Shown here: positions 46,036 through 59,636 of the stretch, piece after piece | How the letters are laid out: each line of letters begins with the position of its first letter | Numbering within the stretch: the first letter of the stretch is position 1 | NCBI RefSeq assembly: GCF_016808095.1 | Contig: NC_068978.1 | Span: forward strand, 29,089,306-29,153,305 | Length of the DNA: 64,000 nt | Reading direction: 5' to 3' | Source: Vigna angularis | Lineage: Eukaryota > Streptophyta > Magnoliopsida > Fabales > Fabaceae | Made by a program: the position numbers and the translations under genes | Notes under the pieces: model-generated | Seen by the model: only the letters and a program-made list of their open reading frames with translations | Told to the model about the DNA's origin: nothing | Database searches by the model: none

Positions 46036-46500
46036 TCTAAGTCTTTATATTGAATAAAAATATAAAATTGAATACCATATATAAACTTATTACTTTAATA
46101 TTTTAGATTGAAAGTGGTTATCCTTTTTTAAATTAAATTGGATTCAAATCATATTTATGTAATTTTTTCTAACTAAATTCCACCTAAATATATTCACCAG
46201 CTAACATAAAGAAATACAAAATTTAAAGATACCATCACAAATGTTATAAGAAACCAAAGAACGTTTTAGTTAATAGCAAGTGCAAAATCAGACAACTACA
46301 TTTACGAAACAAAAACTACATTATATTATAGAAGAGTTTAGATAGTAGGTGGAAAAAAAGAAAAGGTTGTCAAAACATTATTTCTGGATATTCTTATTTC
46401 CCCATCTTATAGGTATACATGTTTGAAGAAATTCCTGGATAACTTGGAAGAAGTTTATTGTGAACATGTATATAGATGGATTTATCTTGAATGACGAGTT

Positions 46501-47148
46501 TCAATTGTTGGGGCAAGGCTTCAACGAAGGTCCACACAACCCTTTATTGTTTGAATAATTTACCACAACATGACCATTGGTAAAGTTTGGAACTGGCCCC
46601 ACCAATGAATTGTTGGAAACAGTAAAATTCCTGAGCCGTGGCAGAAGGGCCAATTGCTGAGGAATCTGACCACTCAGATGATTCTGATCAAGTTTAATGG
46701 TGTTGATGTAGGTGCAATTTGCAAGACTCAAAGGTATAGCCCCAGAAAACTGATTTGAAGATAGATCAAGAGATGTGATAAATGGTACAAGAGTGGCAAT
46801 ATTTTCTGGAATGCTTCCACTGAGATTGTTTCCTGAAAGGTCTAATCCTGTTAAGCTTGTGCAGTTTCCAATGCCATGAGGTAAGGGACCTCTCAGACTC
46901 ATGTCTGAAAGTTTGAGATTCAAGACCCTGTTCTCATCAGGGTGCCAACATTCAACACCAATGAACTTGCAGATAAAGCCTTCAGTTTTGCTGCTGAAGT
47001 TCCAAGATTGCAGATTCTTGTAAGGGTCTTTTATGGAATCTTTGATGCTTTTCAAGCAGAATATGTCAGTGTCTGTTCCATAAGTCTTTCCACAAATAAA
47101 AAACAAAAGGGTCACAGAAAGACTGAAAATTTGGCTACCCTTAACCAT
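46501..47148 (-). CDS. Secreted LRR ectodomain-only BIR1 paralogue
   Basis: Single-exon 215-residue protein starting MVKGSQIFSLSVTLLFFICG. The ATG at 47148 is used because the longer frame opens with TTG. It parallels the BIR1 gene from the signal peptide ([20 protein letters not shown]) through [14 protein letters not shown] and five LRRs to NNKGLCGPSLKPCPNN, then TGA at 46501-46503. It ends where BIR1 begins its juxtamembrane linker, so TM and kinase are absent. Nothing resembling them was seen in the 500 bases downstream. The ectodomain itself has no stop or frameshift, which argues against simple decay. A soluble apoplastic protein that could compete with BIR1 for SERK co-receptors is a hypothesis. 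A transcript splicing past the stop cannot be ruled out. Confidence 0.8.
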   Translation of the reverse strand: MVKGSQIFSLSVTLLFFICGKTYGTDTDIFCLKSIKDSIKDPYKNLQSWNFSSKTEGFICKFIGVECWHPDENRVLNLKLSDMSLRGPLPHGIGNCTSLTGLDLSGNNLSGSIPENIATLVPFITSLDLSSNQFSGAIPLSLANCTYINTIKLDQNHLSGQIPQQLALLPRLRNFTVSNNSLVGPVPNFTNGHVVVNYSNNKGLCGPSLKPCPNN

Positions 47149-47763
47149 CTTCACCAACTGTAATCACCTGAGAAACATTGACAAGAAACAAAAATGGTAA
47201 CAAATTTCAGCATTGTTGTGTGCAATGGCATAAGCTTTTAAAATCACCCTACGAAAAAGAAATATGCTTTTAGTGAATTTGGTTATGGGTTCCTCTAAAT
47301 TTTTCAGTTGGGTTTTGATTTCTCTAAAAAAAGTTATCTTTTTTATCTTCTGAGTGTGATAATCACTGTTTTTCTTATTAAAGGGGTTTGAACACTTCAT
47401 AAACATTATTGAATAATGTTTCGTACTAAGAGTAGTGGAATTCTACATTATTCAATGGCTTTTTTTCATACTAAAAGGGGTGGAATTCAAAAATTTGAAG
47501 GAAGGAAAACAAAAAGATTCAAATTTTACTAGGCTTAAAGTTTAAAATTTTTAAGATAATCAGAAGAACAACAATGGCACCCAAAAAACTTACAAATCTA
47601 ACGACGACTGCTTAGTTGATGTGAATGAAAGCCAATAACTTTTGCACTTATATACATGATGGGTTTGAAGATTATAGAAGAAAACAGAAAGATTAAGACA
47701 ACATCACAACATCTTGGAAATGATCAAACGAGAAAAAAACCAAAAGTTTCTAAGCTTGAGAGC

Positions 47764-47803
47764 AGACTTGGACTACAGAAAACGCGTTAGTGAAAAGTGC
47801 TTA
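47764..47803. repeat. Upstream segment of the truncated paralogue shared with BIR1
   Basis: GACTTGGACTACAGAAAACG and GTGAAAAGTGCTTA match 43251-43295. They lie ~620 bases before this ATG against ~1250 before that of BIR1. Confidence 0.6.
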
Positions 47804-47829
47804 TTTAGTTGCCGTGATTGACCTGCTGT

Positions 47830-50800
47830 AGAATAATAATGAGCCATATTAAAAGAGCCAAAGAAAATAGAGACAAAAAAGAAAGAGTCCAAGTTTAAGT
47901 CTTTGAAAACAGAGTATTTTATATATATGTATACCCATTTGAAAGGTATGTTTCCTTACTATTAATATATAATAGATTTAATTAAGTTTAAAAAAATTTA
48001 TAAATTTAAATATTTTCAATTAAATTCTTATTAAAATATTATATTGAGTATTCAATTTTTTTTATATTTTTTAATTAAATATCTCTTATTTATGTTTTTT
48101 TATAACTGATTAATATAGTTGTTATATTACCATGTCATCTAAGTTAGTTATCTTTCATGGGTCAATAAAAGTGAGGATTTGTAGTTATATAAAACAAACT
48201 AATTTGGATATTTTTGTTGGTTTCTCTATGTTGTTTTTCTACTGTACATTTAAAATATATTTATAAATATTGATTTTGATGTTTTAAAATATATTAAAAG
48301 AAAAATTAATATATCAATATCACTTAATTTTTAATATTCAGCAAAGAGCAACATAAAAAAAAAAATCAGCACAGTCTCTAGACTCCAAACAAACATGTAG
48401 TTAATATAAAATACAAATGATTTTTATTTTAAATGAAAACATATTGGATAATGAGATCATAATTCTATTATATATTTCATGTCATCACCTATATCAATCA
48501 ACGAACTATCTAAATTAGTTGTTTGGTCCCAAATTTGGATATTATAATTCAAGTAGATCTCTTAATTTTTTTCTCAATTAAAAAAATTGATTCCATTACG
48601 TTTTTTCATTACACTTGTACCAACAATGTTAAAGACATGTAATGTGTCTTTTAGTAGTTTTTTGTTTTTTATAATCTTTTTTCATATGTCAAATCAATAT
48701 TGTGTTATGTGACACTGTGAATGTGATTTAATAATAGTAGTGTTATGTATTGATATTAGTGTTATATGTTAGTGTTGGTGATAAATGACATTATCTTATA
48801 TTAAATTTAGTATCTATATTTATTTCTTTTTATATTTAATTAAGTTCCATTTGTTTTTTAAATTGAGTAATGTTGTCTAGGGATACCAATGTAGACTAAT
48901 CTGACCATTTTAGGACTGACCCATACTTGGTCTGCAATATACAAATTAGGCTAGCTTGCCCCACATTGGAATTGGTTTATGGGTCCACGGGCTGACTCAC
49001 ATACTTGACTTGAATTTTTTTTTCTCAACTAATAGCAAATTTCATACTTTACAAAATTTCTTTATTTCACCTATATGTAATAAATAAACAATTTTCACAA
49101 ATTTCATACCTAGTTCAACAAGTTTAGCAAAATGAAGTGGTTAAAACTCTAAATTATTACATTCTCATCAAACTTATTAGTCATTCATGAAGTAGTTGGA
49201 ACTACTATGTGAATATGTTGTTGCGAGACAAGAAGAGATTATGAATGATACACTATGTGTTGTGCTTCATGAACTAAACATTTAAAAAAGGATTAAAAAC
49301 ATTTTTTCTAGATATTTATACCCACATTTTTCTTCATCAAGACAAGAGTCATGTATAATTGAAATTAAAAAATATACCACATATATAAATTGGCTTTAGA
49401 TATATTAAAAGTTATTTTAATTAATAAAACTATATGTAAATATGACTTATAAATATTATTATATTTTTAAATAAATTTAAGTTTCATTTATAAAAAAGAA
49501 CAAGTAATTAAAACTACTATATTATTTATACAGATTTTTTATAAGATTAAAAGTAATTTATTGAAATGAAATCTAATATTATCTTAGAATTGGTTTAAAA
49601 ATAATTTCAGAAAATATTTAATAAAAATGTCAATTTTAATAAAAAAATCATTATAACATTTATATAAAAAGGAATAAATTTATCACAATTTTGGAAAATG
49701 ATAACATTACTACATTTTAAAAAAATAAATTGAATTGAATTAAGCATTAAACATAAAACTAAATTAAAAATAAGACAATAATATTTGATATTTACACTGA
49801 TGCATAGCATTACTATTGTCACGTTGCACGGATACTCTCATGTTGCAAATATTGACATAACAAGTAAAAAAAATGTATTAAAAATATTAAAAAAGTAGAA
49901 TAAAAAAAACTACTAACTGAAACATGATATCTTTAATGTTGTTGATACAGTACTAACATAAAAGAATATAATTGCATCAAATTTAAAAAAAAAACTTAAT
50001 TAAGACCAAAAAATAATACCTACTTAAACTATTTTAATAAAAAAACCAAACTACTAATTTAACCTAAATGTGACCATGATGCTCCCTTGTATACAACCCA
50101 ACATATTTTTAAGAAAACAGTAAGAATGACCATTAATTCTAGTAAGAGTCACCATTAACTCTAGTATCAATCACATATTTCTTAAAACATGAAGATAGAA
50201 ATAAGTAACATGACATAGTAAGGTAACAATCACGTCCGATTAAGAGAACAATTAGATAGTCAAAACTCAATTAAAAGATATAAAAATTTTGAGAACCAAA
50301 AAAATTTAATAAAAAGACTAAAAATTTAATTAAACTTATATGATAATACTAATGAAAACAAATAAAAAGTAACAATAGGAGTCATACTATCTATTGCTAT
50401 TACTACTTGGGGGTGAAGATTCTTGTAAATAAATGTATTTTTAATTCAATATCATAAAATCAAAGTATGTAATGTAAAATTTATACCCGAATTTTTTTGT
50501 TATTATTTGATCCTATTCTTTTTTTATCTATGCGAGATCTCCAATAAATATATATTATTTCAAAACCCACAATTTCTATATTTCACTAGAAAGATTATCC
50601 ATTTGCTCCATCTCCTATATGCTTTTGTGAGATCCGTTCATGTCCATGCCTTCCTTTTGTTTATTCAATAAATCACAGAGGCTACTATCACCATGATTAC
50701 TGATTGAAAGGTAGAAACTATGATAAATGTAGACACAAGTAAGCATCATGGAGAGGCACAAAGTACAGTTTTTGTTCCCTAAAGTTTCCTACTCATAATC

Positions 50801-51300
50801 ACACAGAAAAAGCCATGCACCAATGGACTCTTTTGTAAGTTTAACACTTTCCCTTTTGAAAGCAAGAACACATAATAACCTAATCAGCAATCAAACACAG
50901 AGAAAGCCTGAACACTTCAAAACAATGATCCAACAAACCAAGAATCATCACTAAACCAACTTCATTAGATTATTGTTTACTACATGTTTGAATAAACAAC
51001 TTTAAAAGAAAAGAAATATAAAATTATTTTTTCTATAAATTAAAATTAGTCTACACACGTAAAATAATTCATAAAACTTTCATCAACTTTTATTACAAAC
51101 ATTTATGAAGAATCTAAATAACTCTAATGAGATCGTGTGGGGTTCAAGTGCATCACCTGAAAGCAATATTGTTTTGGAGGAAAAATAGTGACAAATTAAT
51201 TGACCTTTATTCCCACACAAAAGTAAGGTTCATCTTTAAGAAGAATTTTTGTGCAAGCAAGGAAGAGTTGTAATCATAAGCCAACACAATGTAAATATAA
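47830..51300. other. Gene-poor AT-rich DNA
   Basis: No coding region recognised. 48880-49020 is less AT-rich (CATTTTAGGACTGACCCATA, GGGTCCACGGGCTGACTCAC) and looks like a dispersed repeat fragment. 50580-50950 is more balanced in composition but has no open frame of note. Confidence 0.4.
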
Positions 51301-51302
51301 GA

Positions 51303-51304
<2 letters not shown>

Positions 51305-51340
<36 letters not shown>
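51305..51340. repeat. (TA)n microsatellite
   Basis: Eighteen TA dinucleotides. The tyrosine-isoleucine open frames over it are artefacts. Confidence 0.95.
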
Positions 51341-51344
<4 letters not shown>

Positions 51345-51347
<3 letters not shown>

Positions 51348-54300
51348 TCTACAAAAATATTTAATTTTACTAGTTTTTATTTTAATATTTTCATAGATGA
51401 ACACCTACCTATAAACACGTTGATGTTTAGAAAAGTGTTCTCTTTGAAGTACTTCACATAGCATTAGACCTAAACGTAGAGAATTGGCTCCAAACACTCA
51501 CATAAACCCATTTGTACTTGTCTTGAGCTGCAACACCCTCGTCGTCCTCTACTGGAATGGTAGACGGATTGACAACTTTGTCATTGGTCACACTGCACTC
51601 CACTCGAATATTGAGATTAGCGGCTTGACTATCGACCCCAACACTGTCGACACGACTATTATGGGACGTGTAACCCCCCTTCAGGATGTCACTTGTAATT
51701 TGTAGATCAGTTATTAACTTAGAGAAATAAAACATTTGATACCATCACTAACAATGAACTTAAAAAAAAACTTTATTTATTCAAAAGTCTAAGTCTTAGA
51801 GCAAATATGTTGGGAAGAGTTGTGTAATAACTATGACGAAATCCACGCACATCACACCTAACAGGCTAAAGGCCCTAATTTTCCAACGTCTAAAAGACCC
51901 TTCGTATGCCTCACCTGACTCAAGTCTAGAGGGTAGTATATTGTACATACCATAACCAAACAAAATGGAATTTCTCTTTCAAAAAAGGCTTTAAGTACTT
52001 GCTCGAGTCTGGGGGACAATAAACCATATAGGATTTCAAACCCCGATTCGAGATCGATAACACTAAATGATTGTTGGCCACCTTGAGAAGGGATTTATGT
52101 TGACAGGGCTTTGTCGGTTCCGACTCCACCAAGAATGCTTAAAGATCTAATTAAGGGCAAGAACCACAAAACAAGCATCATCTAATGATTAACAAGTAAT
52201 ACGCGATTATGATGTGATTTGATTGGGATTATCAAGTGAACAAAGTTATATTTAACTTTTAGTGCTAATAGATGAGAAACAACCAAAGGTGAATTCTAAG
52301 AATTTCTTTAATCTATATTTGAAACTAATACCTAAAAACATTAATTTGAGCGTTAAAGTATTTATTGTAAGTATTCACCACCCAAAGCTAAGAATAAACA
52401 AGGTAATGAAATATCATAAAAGAAATGAGAAATAGTCCTTACAGCCTTTAAGAAGAAAAATTATCAAAAATTAACTCTCTTAATTTTAGACTAATAAAAA
52501 TATTAAGATTATTATTCAATACCAATACGACTAAAATCATTTTGAGATTTCAATTATAATATGTGTCAATTCTAAAAATATCAAATTTAATTTATTTATT
52601 TATTATTTTTAACTTTGTATAAACTAATTTTAATATTTATAACTGAATTTATTTTTCTCTCGAGGGTTGTTGAAAGAGACCCTACTCATAATGGTGAAAC
52701 CATGGTGTAAAGGGTAATAAGGGAAAAAGAAAAAATGGGTGTTACATTATCTTAATTTTGTCGAAGATAAAAAAACTGTAGGAGGGTGGTGGAGCCAGGT
52801 CAGTGTATGCGGACAAGAAAAGGCTGCTCCTATGGATAGTGCTAACTACCTTTACAGACAACAAGCATAACACAACATTACATTACAAACCAAATGAAAC
52901 GTGTTGCCACTCAAAGACAATAGGTTGCCTAGTGTCGGTCACCCATCACACATGTTACCTTATTTTCCTCTTCTTTTCTTTTCTTTTTTTCCACCATCAC
53001 TTTTTTCATAAGTTTACTCTTTAAAAACATTATCATGCTTCTATATAAAGTGATGCGAATCTGGGATATCTCGTATTAACAAACTAATTTATAATTGGAT
53101 AATTTTTAATATGACATTAGAACTTACAATAATAAAATTTCTTAAATTTATTGATTTACTATTATTACAGATATCTAGTTTCATATACAAGATAAATGTA
53201 TTTTAAATTTAACCTAATTTTATAAAATCAATTTAATAGCATAATAGTAATTTGATGATTGGTGAAACAATTAAAAAAAATTAACTTCTATGTCATATTA
53301 AGAAATTAACTTTTAAATGTAACTTAATTTTATGAAGTTGATTTATAAAATAAAATTTACACTTAAATTTATCTTATTTGACATGTAATTTCTAACATAA
53401 ATAAAACGGAAGAATGTATTATAAATCTTATATCTATTAATGTTAAAATCAATTTATTTTATGTAATAGATATATTAAGTTTATATTTTAATGATATAAG
53501 ATTAAAAAATAATTATAGAAGTACTATTTTAATTTTTATATAAGCATGTTTAAATATGAATAGGAGTTAAACAAATTTTACTTTTGCTTAGGGAGATTTG
53601 CAATCAATCGTCAAGCCCAATTCAACTTAAAATTTATTTATTTTTATTTCTATTAATTATGTATTATTTAATGTATTGAGTAAATTGTTTTATGGATAGA
53701 ATAAATTGTTCTTACACAGTTAAAATTTAAAAAATTCAATGTATTTTTACATAAATCTATCTATTTGTGAAACGAATAAGTTTGAAAAAATTAAATTGTG
53801 TTTAACATGTACGAGCAAAAAAGAGTTTTTATGGATTGAAGATATACATTAAATATAAACAAATAAAGTAATTAGTATATAAAAGAAAAAAGGCTACAAA
53901 TATATTATTTTTAAGATTTTAAATTAACGATAATGAATTAATATATTATATGAATTTAAGGTTTCATATTTCACTATTTGCCGAGAAATATCATTTGCAT
54001 AATTAATAACCAATTGGCATAAAATTATAACAAAACAATGTGGTATAGTATATTAAGAAATTAACATGATTTCTTTTTTAAAGAAGTATAATGATATAAT
54101 ATGTAAAAAAAAAATGGGCATAAAATAAATATAATGATGATAGTTGAGAAATATAATTTTTAAAAATTGTAAAAAATTCAATTCTAGTATTTTAATGGTT
54201 TTATGAAAATTTTAAAATATAATTAAATAAAATTAATTTTATCTCTCCAAAAGAATTATAGTTACAGAAAGTTTGAGTTTAAAATATATAGTATTGCATA

Positions 54301-55250
54301 AAACACACACATAAATAATATGAATTAATGTCCAGCGTTATCATCTTCTTTATCAGAGAAAAAAAGTACATCTAACGTTAGTACGTTATCAACTCGTACA
54401 TGTATATATGGAGTTTCGAATTTTAGATTTTGAAAATTTATCTATTTTATGAATTTGAAAGAATTTTTTTGACATCTATGATAGTTTTATTCTAGTGACT
54501 TCTAATTCAAGATATGAGCTTTACATATTTAAGTAAATGTTTTAATCTTCGTACTAATTTATCTTGCTCGAATAAAATATTGTATTTTACAAAAAACAAA
54601 ATGTATATGATATAGCAAATAAAAAAAAAATTATATCAGTTTCATAAAAATGTATATGATACAGCATATAAAAAATCATATCAGTTTAAAAAAAATCTGA
54701 TTACATCCTTAATCCCAATTAATGAAATATATGTATTGGTGTCTGTTTGAACATAGTAGGAAAAACAATAATATAATTGTTGCCTTAATAACCTCTTAAA
54801 TAAATAAATAAACATATATATATATATATATATATATATACTAAAAATAAAAGAATTTTTAGAGATACTACGTATATATAATATACTAAAACTAAAATAA
54901 ATTATTATTTTTATATATATTAAAAAAATTGAGGATAAAATCTCTCTAAAATTACTGATAAAAGTACATGCATTACATTTTTTTATGATGATAAAAAATA
55001 ATAAAAATTTTATTTATTTTGTAACAAAATGATTCATTTTAAAAAACAGTAAAATAAAAAAATTAGTTAAATTTAAAAAAAAATTACTTAAAAATTAAAA
55101 TTGATAAAATAATTATTTTAATTTATAAAAGATTAATTAAAAAATAATTATAAATATCAAAATATAAAATCCTTTTTATATATAAGTAAATATCAGAATA
55201 TATGTATATTGTAAGACTTGGAAAAAAATTATGAATATATTGTATAAGTG
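51345..55250. other. Intergenic DNA with an unidentified repeat
   Basis: 51470-52150 is GC-balanced, open for 70-90 codons on both strands, with no family I recognise. It may be an LTR or gag-derived fragment. 52640-53040 has no clear gene. 53040-55250 is extremely AT-rich, with a (TA)n tract at 54817-54840. Confidence 0.4.
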
Positions 55251-55259
55251 ATTTTTTTA

Positions 55260-57560
55260 CGTTGGAGAGTTACTAAAGAAGTCAAAAAGGGGTTATATAT
55301 TAGTTTATGCACCTTCTATTAGTTTAGACGTGTTGGCCTAATGGTGGATGTGCTCGATTAGACTCTCCTGCGTTTGGAAATTTAATTTCCTTTGAAGCGC
55401 TGTAGACCTCTGCGTGACCGAGCTACTTCCTACATAGTTTCTAGGTCGGACTATTTATGTCCTTGGCTTTGTGATCGAACTGTCGGGTTGGTTGTTGAGA
55501 TAGGTCAAGGTGGAGGCTAACCGAGCTCCTTGGGTTGCTAGGGTGCAACTATAGTAGAACTTAGCCTAGTAGTCCAAAAATGTTTGTTTTGAGTTTTTAT
55601 ATTTTTTCAAAGGTCCAAAACATAAGCACATTAAGTACATGTATTTTTAGGTTCAGAAGTGACAGATTTATAAGTTGAAAGTGTTGGAGATTGAGTATGG
55701 ATAAAGGTTGCTTGGAGTAAAGGTAAGACGAGCTAGTCTTCAATATCTATGATTGAGTAATTATGTATGAGTGCATGTCCAACATGGTTTGTATGTATGG
55801 CATGAAGTTTGGGTATGATAATCATGATTGCCAAGTTGTTTTCTCAAGCCAAACATTGTTGTGTTGTATGTGTTTCATTGAGTATAATAGGTCTATAACA
55901 TTCTATGATTTTAATTGTGTGTTTGTGTATGCGTTCATGTCCATATTGCCTTGTGTGTTCAGTAAGGTTGCATGATACTACTTATAATTGATGAGTTCGT
56001 TTAAAGCAAATATCACTGTGTTTCATGTGTTTTGATGAGTTATGTTCATCCTTGTATTCATAAATTTATATGAATGGTTTTTAGGGTTTTAGAGTTTTCA
56101 CGTGTTGTATGAACATGAAACATGATTTTGGGTATTATATTATTTTATTAGATTATTGTTTGCCAAGACCAGGCTGCATTCTAGTGTAGGGTATAATCTC
56201 ATGTAAATACTGAGCTATGTAAGGGTGGTATTGGGTTATGTTGAGTTGTTAAAGGGTTAGTATAACATGTGTTATGGGTTGTCGGGTTATGTATGGGTAA
56301 TGTCATGTTCATATATGCCTAGACCGTGTTGTTTTGTATAATTATTATATGGTTGAAAACAATGTCGAGCTTTCCAATGTGTATTTATGATGTGTATGAG
56401 TTGCCATAGTTGATTCCATGGTTCCTGTCTTGCTTCCATGATGTGTTATCACTAGATTGATGAGTAAATGATGTGTTGTGATGTTTCCATGTAATTTTGA
56501 GTTGTTTGGATAGTTAGTGTACATTTTTTTAGGCTCGCTGAGTTGTGGTTATGCTGGCCGTGATGTTTGGCCGAGCTAGCTAGGTTGTCTTGGTTTGGGA
56601 TGTTCTAGACCTTGGTTTTGAGGTTCTGAAGCTCAGATTTGGATGTTCTTTATGTCGTTTTGGGGTTTTTGATGTTGGTCGACCTCCTGATGCTGTTGAC
56701 CGAACTGTTTGAGGTGTCGTTTGAATAGTTTGTGTTTTGGTTGAGCTGTTTGGTTGTGCTATTTGGGAACCTCAAGTTTAGGGTTTTGGAAATTATTTGA
56801 GTGTGGTTTAGGTGAGCTTGGAGGTTTTAGCACTTGACCGAGTTGTCTATGGTGTTGGCCAAGCTCTTTGAGAACTTTGCTGAGTTGGTCTAGGTGAGAT
56901 CGAACTGTTTAAATTACTTTCCGAGTGGTGTGATGTGATTACCAAGTTATTGTAGTGTGTGTGCCGAGTTGTTTGAAGTGTTTATAGTGTTGGTTGAATT
57001 CTTTTTCTTTATTGTTGTTTGATAAACCATGTTGTTGTGTTGACTGTGTTTGAGACAATTGATTATATATCGTCCTATGTACTCTTTAGCCGTGATACGA
57101 GAAAGTCCTTGCTTTGGTGAGCAAACCTTGTTTTGGTGAACAAGAAAATCTTGCATTGGTGTGTAGGTCTTGCTTTGATGAACACGCGAGATTTGCGTTA
57201 GTACGTGGGTCCTGTTTTGGTGAACGGGAAAGTCATACGTTAGTTTGTATGGTCAATTTTGGTGAACTGGTCGTGTGTGTTGGAGTACGGAAGATGACAT
57301 ATAGCGATAGTGATTGGTGATGATAACATGGTTTATCTCAATAACAGTTTGGATTAATAATGTGTTTTGTGTTGTGAAATAGATTAATGTTATGAACTTA
57401 TACATTATTATATAATTATATTATAATAATTGTATTATTATATATGTTTTTATGTTGATGACGTTAACTCACCCTTGCATTTGTGATGGTGATTTATACT
57501 ATCGTATTTATACGAAAACAGATAATATTATAGAAGATATTACTAATGAAAATTGATGTT
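55260..57560. mobile_element. Decayed LTR-type repeat with CCGAGCTGTT motif array
   Basis: GC content rises sharply. Variants of CCGAGCTGTTTG or CGAACTGTTTGA recur about ten times at 56530-56990 and again at 55420-55530. Near 57465 TTAACTCACCCTTGCATTTG and TACGAAAACAGAT resemble the R/U5 end of plant gypsy LTRs. No gag or pol piece and no paired LTR was found, so the class is tentative. Confidence 0.45.
57095..57265. repeat. ~40-bp tandem repeat, about four units
   Basis: TTGCTTTGGTGAGCAAACC, TTGTTTTGGTGAACAAG, TTGCTTTGATGAACACG and CTGTTTTGGTGAACGGG recur, the later ones at ~40-base steps. In the open frame at 57114 this appears as repeated CFGEQ, CFDEH and CFGER. Confidence 0.75.
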
Positions 57561-57782
57561 ACGTAAACTGAGAAACGAGTAGGGAATTATTTTCATGATT
57601 TTCAAATGTTATGTCTTTTAAATAAATTATGTAGAGCACTTTTAGCACTATATTTCAAATTGTATTGAAATTGTTTATTATTTTCACATGTTTTACTTAA
57701 TTTTACGACGAAGTAACGAGTTTTCTAAATTTTTGACTATGATGGTATGAAAGTTATATTTATTTAAATAACGTTGTTTTAC

Positions 57783-57787
<5 letters not shown>

Positions 57788-57842
<55 letters not shown>
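57788..57842. repeat. (TA)n microsatellite
   Basis: About 27 TA dinucleotides. Confidence 0.95.
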
Positions 57843-57844
<2 letters not shown>

Positions 57845-58700
57845 TTTAATATTTTATTTATAATTTTAATTTTTTATATTTCTTTAAAATTTTACTTTCA
57901 TAGTTTAGAAAGATATAATATTTTATAATTTTCAATTGTAAATATATGTTATTTTATTTTGAACCAATCAAATTAATTATTTAATAATTAATATGTAAAG
58001 AATAAAAATAATTATACTCAAATTAAAATATTAACTTAATTACTTTTTATTATATTATTTATTTATTTTATTCAATTTTCTTTCTCTACCAATATAATTT
58101 CGATTAATTTTATCAATTCCAAAAATATAACATTTTTTTTCAAATTTAAATCTCAAAATATTTAAAGAAAATACAAAAATATGATTTTTTCCTATGTATT
58201 TAGTGAGACAATTTATTTTGTATCACTTTTACCTTAATATAATAAATAAAAATCATTTTTTTAAATTATTATTAAAAGAAAAAGATATTATTAAATTTAT
58301 TAAAAATATATGCTTAGAAAATAATTATAAAATGTAGTTATTACATTTAAAGCATAAAATGATTAATAAAACAATTTATATTGATTAGGATAAAATAGAT
58401 AGTAAAATATATACATAAAGAATTGTTATCAAACAATCGACAATTTCCTTTATTAATAATTATAGATAAATTAATTATAAATAATTTTATTTATTAATTA
58501 ATATCGTTAATATTTATTTACTAATTATTTCACTGTTACTTAAGACTTTCCGATAAAATATTTTTCAAAAATGGATTAAATTTAGTAAAATAAATAAACA
58601 ATGAAAAAAAAGATAACTAAGTTTTAAAATATTATGCCTAAATTATATTTTTTTAAATATAATAATTAAAATTACATATAAGAATTAAAAAAAGAGAAAA
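57843..58700. other. AT-rich DNA upstream of FRL3
   Basis: Homopolymer-rich with no coding signal. It ends at the pyrimidine-rich FRL3 leader. Confidence 0.5.
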
Positions 58701-58739
58701 AGAAAAGTCATTCTCTTCCCTTAAATCAAAGAGCACATC

Positions 58740-59636
58740 ACACTATAATTTCTTCTTGTCTTCTTTCTCTTTCTCTCCAAGTGTTGAAGTTGCAGAGAGA
58801 AAAAATGGATTGAGAATTTTCTCTCTCTGTCTCTCTTCTCTTCGGCTTTCACTTTCCTTCGGATCATTCCGGTACTTCCTCTTCTTTCCTCTTTCATTTC
58901 ATTCTTTTTTTGTTGTTTTTGTTTTTGTTTTTGTTTGTTTTCTTTCTATTGGTTTAGATCGGCTTTGTTTGCATGACTAGAAGGAGAATCCACGTTCTCC
59001 GTTCGTTGTGTTTTCGGTTCATGCAATTTCATTGAAATTGCACTCCAAAATTACACTTGTAACGGAGCTATAGAAGAATTTTGAGTTTTTTTTTGTTTCT
59101 TTTAGGAAATTGAATTAATTATTGTAAGAAAATTCAATTGGTTTTTAGTTTAACTTATTCTCTTTTGTTGTTATCTTCTTTCTTGCATTAATGGTTCTGT
59201 TGATATTTTGCGCCAATTTTGCTTCCTTATATCACTTTAAAAAAAATCTTCAGTTTTTTAGGGTTTATATTGCTGCGACTGAAAGCTTTGGATCCTGAAC
59301 TGCTTTCGGCAAGTTGTTTTGTTTTCTTGTCAGATTTCTGTTTTTGGTAGTGTTCTTGGGAGTTTTAGTGATCAATCAAGCCGCTAGAGAGATTGTAAAG
59401 AAAATAATAATTGATAATTTGGTAAATATTTTTTAAATAAAATATTAAATTTAGTGAATCCTAATCTCAGTGAAGTTTGTGAAGCTTTTGACCATAAAGA
59501 CTTGTCTAAAATAGGATAATGCAGTACTAGATTATTCTTATTTATTTTCCCTAAGAATACCGTTAGATATTACATAAGTTGACGTTTGGTAATTGGTACT
59601 TAGTTAATTATTTTACTTGTTTTTAGCTACTTTGCT
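58740..59636 (+). promoter_or_regulatory. FRL3 5' leader with a probable UTR intron
   Basis: A CT-rich leader (TTCTTCTTGTCTTCTTTCTC) with no TATA box typifies housekeeping plant promoters. GATCATTCCG followed by GTACTT near 58872 is a plausible donor, and TTGTTTTTAG ending at 59626, ten bases before the ATG, a good acceptor. That gives a ~755-base T-rich leader intron. Confidence 0.55.

Noticed and set aside
51454..51735. Frames of 73 and 93 codons on opposite strands
   Set aside because: No recognisable domain or splice context; likely repeat-derived and kept only as an unidentified region.
55318..55390. Possible tRNA (GTGTTGGCCTAATGGTGGA start)
   Set aside because: An A-box-like word is present, but no proper anticodon stem or B box follows and no cloverleaf can be drawn.
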